Assembly: GCF_004343725.1 (NCBI RefSeq)
Contig: NZ_PTQW01000017.1
Location: 1-62,605, forward strand
Source: Treponema sp. J25
Lineage (GTDB): Bacteria; Spirochaetota; Spirochaetia; Treponematales; Breznakiellaceae
DNA: 62,605 nucleotides
Reading direction: 5' to 3'
This document shows positions 41,595 through 51,000 of this stretch, piece after piece. The notes under the pieces are model-generated. The model ran no database searches and was not told where the DNA came from. It saw nothing but the letters and a program-made list of their open reading frames with translations. Each line of letters begins with the position of its first letter. Position 1 is the first letter of the stretch. The position numbers were made by a program, and so were the translations under genes.

Positions 41595-44285
41595 TTATTC
41601 AAAAAGATCCTTCTCTTTTGGATAGGAACGATGGGGCGCCTTTTGGCTCTGTTTTAAAAGAAACTCCTTCCAGGCATAAATCCGCCCCAATGCTTCCAGG
41701 GGAGTAAGACGGTTGGGGTCAAGGCGAAGCAATTCTTCCAGAATAGGATGGGGCTTTTCTTTCTTTTCTGACGGGGTAAGGGGAGCAACTTCCCTTTTTT
41801 CAGCTTCCCCCTGAGGCGCCCCCTGAAACGTATCGATATGGTGCTGGAGGAGTTCTTCCTGTTCGCTCAAGGCTTTCATAATCTCCATTGCCCGTTCAAG
41901 CACGTTTGGAGGAATTCCCGCAAGCTGGGCCACATGAATCCCGTAGGATTCGGTCGTTGCCCCTTCCTTCAATTTTCTCAGGAACACAATAGTTCCATCC
42001 CGTTCTTCTACCCCCATAGAACGATTCATCATCCCCGGATGTTCTAGTCGAGAAAGCTCGTGGTAATGGGTGGCAAACAGGGTTCGACATCGAATGTGTT
42101 CAAGGAGTTCTTCACAAACGGCCCAGGCAATGGCAAGACCATCCTTTGTTCCCGTACCACGACCAACCTCATCCATGATAACCAGGCTTCGCTTCGTGGC
42201 GGATCTCAGAATACGGGCCGTTTCATTCATCTCTACCAGGAAGGTCGATTCTCCCCGGGCCAGGTTATCCGAGGCCCCTACCCGACAGAATATTTTATCC
42301 ACCACCCCAATACGGGCTTCCCTGGCAGGAACAAAACTGCCCATCTGGGCCATAATCGTAATAAGGGCGCTCTGCCGAAGGTATGTGGATTTTCCTGCCA
42401 TGTTTGGACCCGTAATGAGGGCAAAAAAGAAGCCCTCCCCATCAAGGTCGGTATCGTTGGGGATAAATTCTCCCCGGGGAAGGTGGGCTTCCACTACCGG
42501 ATGGCGTCCTTCTTTAATACAAAGCCGGCAAGATTCATCTATTTCGGGGGCATTCCAGCCATAGAGGGTCGCTGCCCAGGCAAGGGAAGCGGTTACATCA
42601 ATTTCCGCAATCCGTCGGGCCCCATCCAAAAGGAGGGGTATCGATTCTTTGGCTTTTTCTCTAATCTCGAGAAAGAGATTTTTTTCTAATTCGATGCTCC
42701 GTTCTGCAGCTCCTTCAATTTCAGATTCAAGGGCCATGAGTCGTTCGGTTGTAAATCGTTCTCCACCGGCGATCCCCTGACGACGAATAAAATACGGAGG
42801 AACCAGAGTCAGGTTCGCACGGCTTACCTCAAAATAGTAACCGATAAGACGGTTATACTTCATTTTAAGATTGGTGATACCCGTCTTTTTTCGCTCTTCC
42901 TCAAGATACTCTTCTAATAGGCTCCGCCCTTTTTGTTGAAGCTCCTTTAGGTGATCCAGTTCCTTGCTATACCCTTCTCGAATAAGATTTCCTTCGGTAA
43001 GAAGCACCGAGGGCTCATCACAAATGGCCTGTTCCAGAAGATGCTGCAATGCGACAAGCTGGCTCTGTTCCTGGCTCCCGAGCTTTAACTCATATTCAGA
43101 GGGAAGCCCACATTCATCAATAAGTTTCTGGAGGCGATGGAACTGTGCCAGGGCAGTCCTGATAGCCACGAGATCCTTCCCATGGGCCTTATCCATGGCA
43201 AGACGGGCTGAAAGGCGTTCCAGATCCGGGATGCGAGAAAGGAGTTCCCGAATTTGGGAGAGCCGTCCTTGATCGTGGTAGAACAGTTCCACCATGCGAA
43301 GACGAAGATGAATGGCACTTTTCTCCCGCAGGGGATGCAAAATTCGCCAGCGAAGGAGTCGCTTCCCCATGGAAGTCTTGGTGTGATCCAGAACTTCAAA
43401 AAGGGTGTACCGACTATCCCCCTCCCGTTGATTCTGGACAAGTTCCAGATTCTTCTGGGAGGCTTCATCTATGGCAACAAAATCCTCTTCCCCGTATACA
43501 TGGAGGGAACGAACATGGGGAAGCACACTTCGGGCAGTTTCATCCAGATACAACAGAATAGCACCGGCACTGAGAATTTCAGGGGATCCCTCCTCAAGCC
43601 CAAAGGCTTTAAGGTTCACCGCCTTAAATTGTTTGAGCAGCCGCTCATAACACTGATAGGAATCAAATACCCAATCGGGCCAGCGGTTTATAACCAGGTC
43701 CCCATACTCATGGAGTATGGCCTGAATCGATCCTTGTTCTTCCAGAAGAGACTCCTGGATAATAAGCTCCCGAGGAGCAAGCCGACCTAATTCCCGACGA
43801 ATACGTTCTTCATGATCCAGGGTATCTGGGTTCTCCTGAAAATGGGTTGTCCAGAACTCACCGGTCGATAACTCTATATAAGAAAAGGAAAAGAACCCAT
43901 TTTTATAGACTAAGGAGGCCAAGTAATTAGCGGTTCCCCGCTCAAGAAAATCCTCATCTACGGCGGTACCGGGGGTTACCACCTCGACCACCTGGCGTTC
44001 GATGAGCCCTTTCCCCTTTCCTGGCTCAGTGACCTGTTCGCAGATAGCGACCTTCTTTCCCAGGTTTAAAAGGCGGGCAATATAGGATCGGGCCGCATGG
44101 TAGGGAACCCCACACATAGGAAGTCCATTCCGACTGGTAAGGGTAAGATTAAGCAGGGAAGAAACCTCGAGGGCATCTTCCGCAAACATCTCATAAAAAT
44201 CCCCCAGCCGGAAAAAAAGGACCATATCCTGATAGTCCCGCTTAATTTTTCTGTACTGTTCAACCAGTGGAGTTGTTTCTATCAT
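41595..44285 (-). CDS. mutS: DNA mismatch repair protein MutS
   Basis: An 896-residue mismatch-recognition ATPase. The N-terminal mismatch-binding domain has the Phe-x-Glu wedge in FRLGDFYEMF (near residue 30). Connector, lever and clamp domains follow, then the ATPase with Walker A TGPNMAGKST, DEVGRGTGTKDGLAIA (Walker B and signature) and ATHYHEL. The C-terminus extends with a helix-turn-helix and a short tail typical of MutS1. No mutL is in the window. No Shine-Dalgarno precedes the ATG; a near-consensus promoter ends 9 bases before it. Confidence 0.98.
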   Translation of the reverse strand: MIETTPLVEQYRKIKRDYQDMVLFFRLGDFYEMFAEDALEVSSLLNLTLTSRNGLPMCGVPYHAARSYIARLLNLGKKVAICEQVTEPGKGKGLIERQVVEVVTPGTAVDEDFLERGTANYLASLVYKNGFFSFSYIELSTGEFWTTHFQENPDTLDHEERIRRELGRLAPRELIIQESLLEEQGSIQAILHEYGDLVINRWPDWVFDSYQCYERLLKQFKAVNLKAFGLEEGSPEILSAGAILLYLDETARSVLPHVRSLHVYGEEDFVAIDEASQKNLELVQNQREGDSRYTLFEVLDHTKTSMGKRLLRWRILHPLREKSAIHLRLRMVELFYHDQGRLSQIRELLSRIPDLERLSARLAMDKAHGKDLVAIRTALAQFHRLQKLIDECGLPSEYELKLGSQEQSQLVALQHLLEQAICDEPSVLLTEGNLIREGYSKELDHLKELQQKGRSLLEEYLEEERKKTGITNLKMKYNRLIGYYFEVSRANLTLVPPYFIRRQGIAGGERFTTERLMALESEIEGAAERSIELEKNLFLEIREKAKESIPLLLDGARRIAEIDVTASLAWAATLYGWNAPEIDESCRLCIKEGRHPVVEAHLPRGEFIPNDTDLDGEGFFFALITGPNMAGKSTYLRQSALITIMAQMGSFVPAREARIGVVDKIFCRVGASDNLARGESTFLVEMNETARILRSATKRSLVIMDEVGRGTGTKDGLAIAWAVCEELLEHIRCRTLFATHYHELSRLEHPGMMNRSMGVEERDGTIVFLRKLKEGATTESYGIHVAQLAGIPPNVLERAMEIMKALSEQEELLQHHIDTFQGAPQGEAEKREVAPLTPSEKKEKPHPILEELLRLDPNRLTPLEALGRIYAWKEFLLKQSQKAPHRSYPKEKDLFE

Positions 44286-44294
44286 GGGAGTTGC

Positions 44295-44323
44295 ATTATA
44301 CGCCAGGATGATTTAAAGTACAA
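44295..44323 (-). promoter_or_regulatory. Promoter of mutS, overlapping a divergent promoter for the STAS gene
   Basis: Minus strand: -35 TTGTAC (44318-44323), 17 bases, perfect -10 TATAAT (44295-44300), nine bases, then ATG at 44285. The predicted start lies 2 to 4 bases before the ATG. On the plus strand TTGCAT (44291-44296), 17 bases and TAAAGT (44314-44319) overlap it and could serve the STAS gene. Confidence 0.7.
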
Positions 44324-44357
44324 CTGATAGTGTGTGGAAAGAGCAAAGGAGTAGATT

Positions 44358-44855
44358 GTGGCTGAGTCATTATTATACACTGAAGAAAAGGGTGTTCTCT
44401 ATATTAAGGCGGTGGGACATATAACCGCGGCCCTCTGTGCAGATCTCCGGGAAATTGTTTTTTCTCGCTTAGATTCGGCACCGCCAGTGCAGGATCTTTA
44501 TATCGATCTTTCTCAATGCGACTATATGGACTCTACGTTTATGGGGTTGCTGGTGGGCTTTAATAAACGGCTCGTACGATCCGCAAAACATCCCATTACC
44601 ATCGTCCAGCCATCAGAGGCAGCACGGAATTTGCTGTCCGCTCTCGGTATCGTCAGTCTCGTTAAAACCTTGGACACCGCCGTAGAATTCCCCAAAAACA
44701 TGATCGATGTAATTCAAACCAAGAAGGCAGAGCTCGACCTCTTGCTCCATACCCATGAAAATCTCATGGAAATCTCAGAAGAAAACCGTAAGAAATTTGC
44801 TACCCTTCATGCGGTCTTAAAAAGCCAGATGAAAGACCCTTCCAAGGGGCAATGA
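44358..44855 (+). CDS. STAS-domain protein, anti-sigma antagonist type
   Basis: A 165-residue soluble protein. Residues about 1-110 form a STAS domain like those of anti-sigma-factor antagonists (LYIDLSQCDYMDSTFMGLLVGFNKRL). The usual phospho-site motif DSSG is here D58-S59-T60-F, so a Ser is present but the following Gly is not. Residues 112-165 add a Lys/Glu-rich helical tail. The start is GTG with AAAGGAG six bases upstream. No anti-sigma kinase, phosphatase or sigma factor gene is next to it, so its partner is elsewhere. It stands alone between divergent mutS and convergent ompH. Confidence 0.85.
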   Translation: MAESLLYTEEKGVLYIKAVGHITAALCADLREIVFSRLDSAPPVQDLYIDLSQCDYMDSTFMGLLVGFNKRLVRSAKHPITIVQPSEAARNLLSALGIVSLVKTLDTAVEFPKNMIDVIQTKKAELDLLLHTHENLMEISEENRKKFATLHAVLKSQMKDPSKGQ

Positions 44856-44960
44856 TTTTTTCAGATTTCTTTCTCAAACGTAAAAAATACTTTCTGCCTT
44901 TTTGAAGGGGCGGACATTCTTCTTTTCACCAGGAAGGAGAGGGATCTGTCTGTTTTCCTA

Positions 44961-45007
44961 GGGGATTTTCACAGAACGGAGTGCCCCCTCCTCCTGTGAA
45001 AATCCCC
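44961..45007. repeat. Perfect 14-bp inverted repeat between STAS and ompH
   Basis: GGGGATTTTCACAG at 44961-44974 and its exact complement at 44994-45007, separated by 19 bases. It begins 6 bases beyond the ompH stop and about 105 bases beyond the STAS stop. Neither side has a clean U-run. It probably acts as a two-sided transcript end or 3' stabiliser. Confidence 0.6.
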
Positions 45008-45013
45008 GTACTT

Positions 45014-45559
45014 TTATTGTTTTCCGGCCTTGGTCAGAAGATTCTGCAAGACCTTATCTGTTATGTCCACAGAGGGACTGTACCAGATAATTCCCGTGGT
45101 ATCTTTTATATTAAAAACCACACTGTATCCTTCACTTTCTGCAACAATCTTGATTTCATTGTATACTTGTTGCAAGAAACTACTCGATTGGGCGAGCTTT
45201 TTCCGCTGATCCTCTAATTCGGCGGTTTTAATCCGGTAGTATTCTTTAAGATACTCGGTTTTTTTATAAATCTCGTTATCTAATTGAAGAGCCCGACTGG
45301 AATCTTTTGCGGCCTCCGCTTCCAGTTTACTCTTTTGAAGGGCCTGGATTTCTTCGGTCATTTTGTTAATTTCTGCCTGAACCCGGGCACTTCGTTCTTC
45401 AAATTCCCGTACCGCTGCGGAATCCTTAAAAAAGGCGGTGTATATTTTGGGGACATCCACGACCGCCACCCGGGTTATCATTTGTGCATCCAGAGTAAAG
45501 GGAGTAAGTATCAGCCCCACTCCGATTATCAACACCATCAGTAATATATGCCTTTTCAT
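45014..45559 (-). CDS. OmpH/Skp-family periplasmic chaperone
   Basis: A 181-residue exported protein with a signal peptide (about 1-25, HILLMVLIIGVGLILTPFTLDA) and a long, charged coiled-coil body (about 45-135, AVREFEERSARVQAEINKMTEEIQALQKSK), the tentacle layout of Skp, which holds unfolded outer-membrane proteins. The C-terminal stretch IKIVAESEGYSVVFNIKDTTGIIWYSPSVDITDKVL is the conserved family end. It follows bamA by 15 bases, as in many bacteria including T. pallidum, and a GGAGGAG ribosome site is present. Confidence 0.93.
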   Translation of the reverse strand: MKRHILLMVLIIGVGLILTPFTLDAQMITRVAVVDVPKIYTAFFKDSAAVREFEERSARVQAEINKMTEEIQALQKSKLEAEAAKDSSRALQLDNEIYKKTEYLKEYYRIKTAELEDQRKKLAQSSSFLQQVYNEIKIVAESEGYSVVFNIKDTTGIIWYSPSVDITDKVLQNLLTKAGKQ

Positions 45560-45574
45560 ATCTCCTCCTCTCTT

Positions 45575-48067
45575 CTAATATGATGAAAGAGCAAAGGAAA
45601 GTACAAAGTCCAATCCCCAACTCCCAATGCCTCCATCTTGCCACTGGATCTGATTATCCACAACTTTGAATCGTTTAGCTAGGCTAAATCGGAAGGGAAA
45701 CTGAGGAATCGTAAATCGTAAGCCCGCCCCAAAACTAAAGCGGAAGTCTTCCAAAGAGAGACTACTTACAAAGCTCGCATAATCTTTTTTAATGGCCGCC
45801 GCATCAAAAAACCAGTCCAGAGCAAGTATATTGGGTACAAGGGGAAACCGCAATTCCGCCCAGTTTTCCCAAAGGGCCATTCCATAGGTAAGTCGCATAC
45901 TGTACCATCCCCGTCCCACGAACATTCCATCTATTACCAGTTTGTTAGAATCTTCTATCTGAGGAGTGCCATCTACTATCTGGGGAAATATAAAAGAGAC
46001 CCCCGAATGAAGTCCGAACACACCTTTAAAAGTAAAGGATTCTGAAAGAGGAATTCTAAAGAGGGTAAGGAAATATTCTGCCTTGGTATCGGTCCTCAGA
46101 TAATGTTCCCAATCCGCAGGAAAAAGACCATACAGCCCAAGGCGCTGAATCGCATAAAAACCAGAAGAAGGATCATACGAAATATCCCGATTATCAAGTG
46201 ATACCATTGACCAGATAGAATTGGAAGGAACCCAACGGTTATTCTTTTTTCGTAAGGTAGGATCAAAGGGACGATAAAGGGTCTCATCATAGGAATTGTA
46301 CACAATACCGAGACGCAGTCCTCCTCCCACATTCAGGTTCCCCATCGGTGTACCAAATCTATACCCCGTTGAAAATCCCAGGGAGAATTTCCATTGGTCA
46401 TAGGACATGAGGTATTCATCAAGGGGAGTCTCATCGCTATTTACGTATTGTTCGTAACTGTCAAAACCATCAGGATATGCATAATCCTCGTCGCCGTTAA
46501 AGATCGGAGCCAACGAATCCATGAGGGCCGTCTTAGTACTATGATTGAAGGTAAAATCGTAGGAACCACTCAAAGGTACTCCAAACATCCAGCGCTGGGT
46601 ATAGGTAAAACTAACCAGTTGGGTGTTCGGCGAGGCGGTGAGTTCCAGGCCAATGGTATTGCCTCCACCTAAAAAGTTCCGGTCGTTATATTTTAGAAGT
46701 CCCGATATGGGGAAGGCTTTTGGATCGGAGGAACCAGAGAAGGTAAGACCAAATTGGATATCCGTGGTAGGTTGTTCTTCTACATTAAAAACGAGATTCA
46801 TAAGGTTTTCCGCACTTCCCTGGGGAGTGTCAGGAATAATAGACGAAAAATACTGAAGATTATATAGATTTCTCAGTCCATCAAGAACTTTGTTTTTAGA
46901 AAAAATATCTCCGGGTTCAAGAGGAATTTCTCGAAGAATTACCTCTTCTTTTGTTTTTTTGTTTCCTCGAATAATAATATTTTCGATGTATGCCCGGGGC
47001 CGCTCCACAATGGTGATAGTGTAATCGATGGTCCCTGCTTCTTCATTCCGTTTTTCAGTACGGGTAATGGTATTAAAAATATATCCGTTTTCATAGTACA
47101 GGTCTGCCACCCGCTGCATATCTGCTTCAAGACGTTGGGCATTAATCGGTTGTTGTGGCTTTGCACTTATGAGACCCTCAAGTTGTTTGGTAGGAAACAG
47201 TTTATTACCCTCAAAGGTTATCTTCCCCAGGGTATACATTTTTCCCTCAAATATTTTAAACGTGAGGGTCATCAAATTTCGGCCCTGTTCATCCTTCCTT
47301 GTTTGTTTATATACATCTACCACTCGGGCATCCACATAGCCCCGGTTTCGGTAATACTGGGCAAGGGTGTTCTGATCCGCCAGGAGTTTTGCCTCCTGGA
47401 AAGCCCCATCATTAAAGAGAGACTTAGGTTTGAGAGAAAGCTGGGAACGGAGGGTATTTTCTGAAAAAACGGTATTTCCTTCAAAGCGGATAGCTTCAAC
47501 AACAACCCGCTCACCTTCTTCAATAATGAAACGAACTTCTACGGTGTTTTGACCTTTTGCAGAAGTCCCTTCTATCACCTGAGATTGCACAGAAACATCG
47601 GGATAGCCCTTTTCAAGGTACTTATTACGAATAGCCTCTTCGTCAGCCCGCAATTTAATGGTATTTACCACCTCATTTTGTTTGATAGTGATAGCATCCT
47701 GTAGTTCCCCACTCCGAATAGCCGTATTCCCCTGAAACTGAATACGGGATACCACGGGCTTTTCTTTTACAATAAACTTCAAAATAACCGCCTGGGCTGT
47801 TTCATCTGCGGGGATAGCCCGGGGAGTCAGGGTATCAAAATACTCCAAGGCATACAGTTTCCCCTGCAATTCCCAAAAAAGAGTATCCGTAAAAAAACGT
47901 CCGATATAGGGAGAGGTAATACCTTCCAATTCAGAGGTACTTACATGTTGTAACCCTTCAAAGGTGATGTCTTTTATGGGCTTACCAATGTACCATTCAT
48001 CGGATTGCTGGGCTCCAAGAAAGGTCCCTCCCAGGACAAAAACCAACACAAACCATAATCTGCGCAT
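45575..48067 (-). CDS. bamA: BamA, outer-membrane protein assembly factor
   Basis: An 830-residue outer-membrane protein that inserts beta-barrel proteins. Signal peptide about 1-19 (RRLWFVLVFVLGGTFLGAQ), then five POTRA domains to about residue 420 (IKDITFEGLQHVSTSELEGI; VSRIQFQGNTAIRSGEL; VEAIRFEGNTVFSENTLRSQL; LGKITFEGNKLFPTKQLEGL; IENIIIRGNKKTKEEVILREI). A 16-strand barrel with Omp85 features follows, ending in a C-terminal aromatic-rich strand. The start at 48067 has GAAGGAG six bases upstream. It lies between tamB and ompH. Confidence 0.97.
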   Translation of the reverse strand: MRRLWFVLVFVLGGTFLGAQQSDEWYIGKPIKDITFEGLQHVSTSELEGITSPYIGRFFTDTLFWELQGKLYALEYFDTLTPRAIPADETAQAVILKFIVKEKPVVSRIQFQGNTAIRSGELQDAITIKQNEVVNTIKLRADEEAIRNKYLEKGYPDVSVQSQVIEGTSAKGQNTVEVRFIIEEGERVVVEAIRFEGNTVFSENTLRSQLSLKPKSLFNDGAFQEAKLLADQNTLAQYYRNRGYVDARVVDVYKQTRKDEQGRNLMTLTFKIFEGKMYTLGKITFEGNKLFPTKQLEGLISAKPQQPINAQRLEADMQRVADLYYENGYIFNTITRTEKRNEEAGTIDYTITIVERPRAYIENIIIRGNKKTKEEVILREIPLEPGDIFSKNKVLDGLRNLYNLQYFSSIIPDTPQGSAENLMNLVFNVEEQPTTDIQFGLTFSGSSDPKAFPISGLLKYNDRNFLGGGNTIGLELTASPNTQLVSFTYTQRWMFGVPLSGSYDFTFNHSTKTALMDSLAPIFNGDEDYAYPDGFDSYEQYVNSDETPLDEYLMSYDQWKFSLGFSTGYRFGTPMGNLNVGGGLRLGIVYNSYDETLYRPFDPTLRKKNNRWVPSNSIWSMVSLDNRDISYDPSSGFYAIQRLGLYGLFPADWEHYLRTDTKAEYFLTLFRIPLSESFTFKGVFGLHSGVSFIFPQIVDGTPQIEDSNKLVIDGMFVGRGWYSMRLTYGMALWENWAELRFPLVPNILALDWFFDAAAIKKDYASFVSSLSLEDFRFSFGAGLRFTIPQFPFRFSLAKRFKVVDNQIQWQDGGIGSWGLDFVLSFALSSY

Positions 48068-48095
48068 GGAAGCTCCTTCTTTCATTAAATTACTC

Positions 48096-51000
48096 TTAAA
48101 ATGACCATTTCCATGTAATTGTCAATGACTGATCAGACATAAACAAATGCTCTTGATGTTTTGGCGTAATACTCCATTCTATCATGAAAAGAGGGGTTCT
48201 GAGTTCTAATCCCACTTCTGACTCGATAGACAACCCTCCTGCAAAGGTATTTGCCTGTTGTTCATCATACTTTAAAGAGACCAGAGATTGCAAGAACAAA
48301 TCCGGCCCAAAGTACTTGCCAATATAAACAGTGGTATTATCAAAATAGTTACCAATCCCCCTGTTTTTCTGAAGGGTACCTTCTTCTGTAACTCCTGAAA
48401 CCTGCACCAGGGCATTCTGGAGCACCTGGGTTCGAATAGAAAACATATCTAAACCCAGGGTAGAACGCACATTCTGTTCAAAATATCGCATAATTCCAAA
48501 TTGGGTAAGAACATCCGAGGAAATCGTAAGAAGAGTTCCCTGTAACGAGGTTCCTACAACATTTTGCCCGAGAATCGAAAGAATTTCCGATTGAGAAAGG
48601 GCAGGACTCGATTCAAAACGGGGAATAAAACGAGAAAGAGGGGTATTATCCACCACCATCGTAATGGTAACCGGTCCATTTTCGGTGCGATCCCGCAATT
48701 CAGCCTGGATGCTTATGGAGGGATCCACTTTTATTTCATTTTCGTTAAAAACAAGTTTACCTCTTCGCAGGAAAAAGCTCCGTTGTAAGTAATACACTTC
48801 TCCCGTCCGTAATTGAATGGTACCACGAAGCGAAAAACGACCGGTCTGACTATTAGAAAGGACTTGCAAAGAAGAACCAGCATCACTATAGGCTCGAAGA
48901 ATAGGGAAATCCTGAGAAGGCCAGAGGAAAGCCACATTTTTATCGGTATATATCATCAAGTTGGTAGTGATATGAGGTCCAGAGGAAGAAACATCTGTCT
49001 GCTTTAGTTCCTCGGGAAGGTACGTGATGGTGCTATTGGTTGCCCACAGGTTCCCCGTCAAAGCAAAGAGATCTTCTGTAAACGAAAGAGACAACGTACC
49101 ATAGGCGAATCCCTTGGCTGTGATCCCCAAGAGGGCAATACGATAGGGGATGGCCTTTTCTCGTTCTGTTTGGATGGTGAGCTGAAAATTTTGAGGAATC
49201 CAGCGTTCAAATTGCATGGTCGTCGAAAGGATCGTCTCGCCTGTTGAGAATATTCCCCGGACCGGTTCAAGACGAAGTAGGGAATTTTCAACGACAAAAT
49301 GAGCCTGTGGGACTGTACAGCTATCAGTAATCCACTCTGTAAGAGTAAACCGAAGATTTTCTCCGGTCACTGATCCTTCTATTTGAGGATCCTGGACGCT
49401 CCCAGAAAGTCGGAGATCTCCGATAAGGATACCTTGAGAAAAAGTAAGAAGGGTCTGAAAGGGAAGGTATTTCCACAAAGAGGGCACATCAACCACAAAA
49501 GAATGGATCTGAATATTCATCAGTTGATTCTGAATAGTCCCTTCAAATAATGCGTTAAGAGGAAGGGGCTTGGAAAGAGACCCATAGAGGTTCCCTTCTC
49601 TATCCAGACGAATTGAAATTGCCTCTCCTGGCCCCCCATAGATAAGCATATGCTGCCGATCCTGTTCGTAGTGCAAAGAAAAGGGTTCTACCGGCTGGTT
49701 ATCCCAGGTACCTTTGGTAAGAGAGAACACACTCACCAGCGGGGTCGTATAGAACTCAGGAGTGAGAAAATCGGCCCAGGAAGAAGGAGAAGTAAAGGTA
49801 CTCCGATTTTCAAAAAATATATTACTTTCCTTACCAAGGAGGGGGCCCGTTATTTCTCCTGTGAAAGTCAATACACCCTTTTGTCTATCCAGCACAATAT
49901 TAGAAAGGATTCCCTGTAGCTGTCCATATTGAATACTGGTTTTTTCGCTGAGAAGTTCCTGGTTATCCAAAGAACCAAGGGAGAACAGGGTATATTCCTG
50001 GTCATTAAGCAGCACCTTTACCGTTGGAAGAGCCCAGGAAAAATTAAATTGTCCCTTTTCATCAGCTACGTATCGTAGTTCACCAGTGGCTGATTTCACC
50101 GGGACCGTCGGAGAAAAGCGGCCCGCCAATGCTCCTTTAAAATTCAAACGGACTTCCAAGCCGCCAGCCTCAGGGGTAACCACTTCTAGCTGGTACTGTT
50201 CACCCGTGATAGCGTTTGAAAGAGCAAGGGAACCCTTCATTTTTTTCTGGAAAAGACCAGTAACCGTTAGTTCCCCATCAAGAATGGGCTGATTTACCTG
50301 TCGTATCTCCTGGAAACCAATACGAAGTTTTTCTGGTGACACAAGGCCTGATCCATAACAGGAAAAAGCAGGAATATCAAAAACATGGATATTCTGAAAA
50401 GAAAAGGAGGTAATATCTACATTCCATTGTTCAGGAGATACATACGAAAAAGAGGCTTCTCCTGAGAAATGGGGGTATTCTCTTATTGAAACCTTTGAAT
50501 CTATCAAATCCAGGGGCAAAGGAAGCTGATCAACATTGAAATGCCCCTGTACCGCGCCCGAAGGGTCCAGAGCAAGGGTGGCCAGTAAACCATAATTCCC
50601 GCGCAAAGTAAGGTAACGACCATCCAGGAGTTCTCCATCGACGGTATACAAGAGATCTACATACTGAAAAGATGTTGAAAAAAGGAGACTCTGCCGATCT
50701 TCGTAGAGGAAATTGCCTGAAAAGCCCAGTTGTCCCCCTGTCCAGAAAAGACGCCCATCCTGAATGGAAAGCTCCCGGTTGGTTCCGGCCATCGAAAAAA
50801 GGAGGAATAAGGGATTCGTTCCACCGGTAGTCAACATGATACGGGGACTGGTAAAGGTTATATTGGCATGATCCGCAAGAATATAGATATCGGTGGTACA
50901 GGTCATGGGTGGACCAGGGAGTTCCTCTGGAAAAGACGGGATAAAGGTGTGAACCATACGCTGCATGGTTTCTAAAGGAACATCCCGTAAGGAAATCTGG

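Noticed and set aside
42060-42689. 209-residue plus-strand frame opposite mutS
   Set aside because: It lies wholly opposite the conserved ATPase domain of mutS; a typical antisense shadow.
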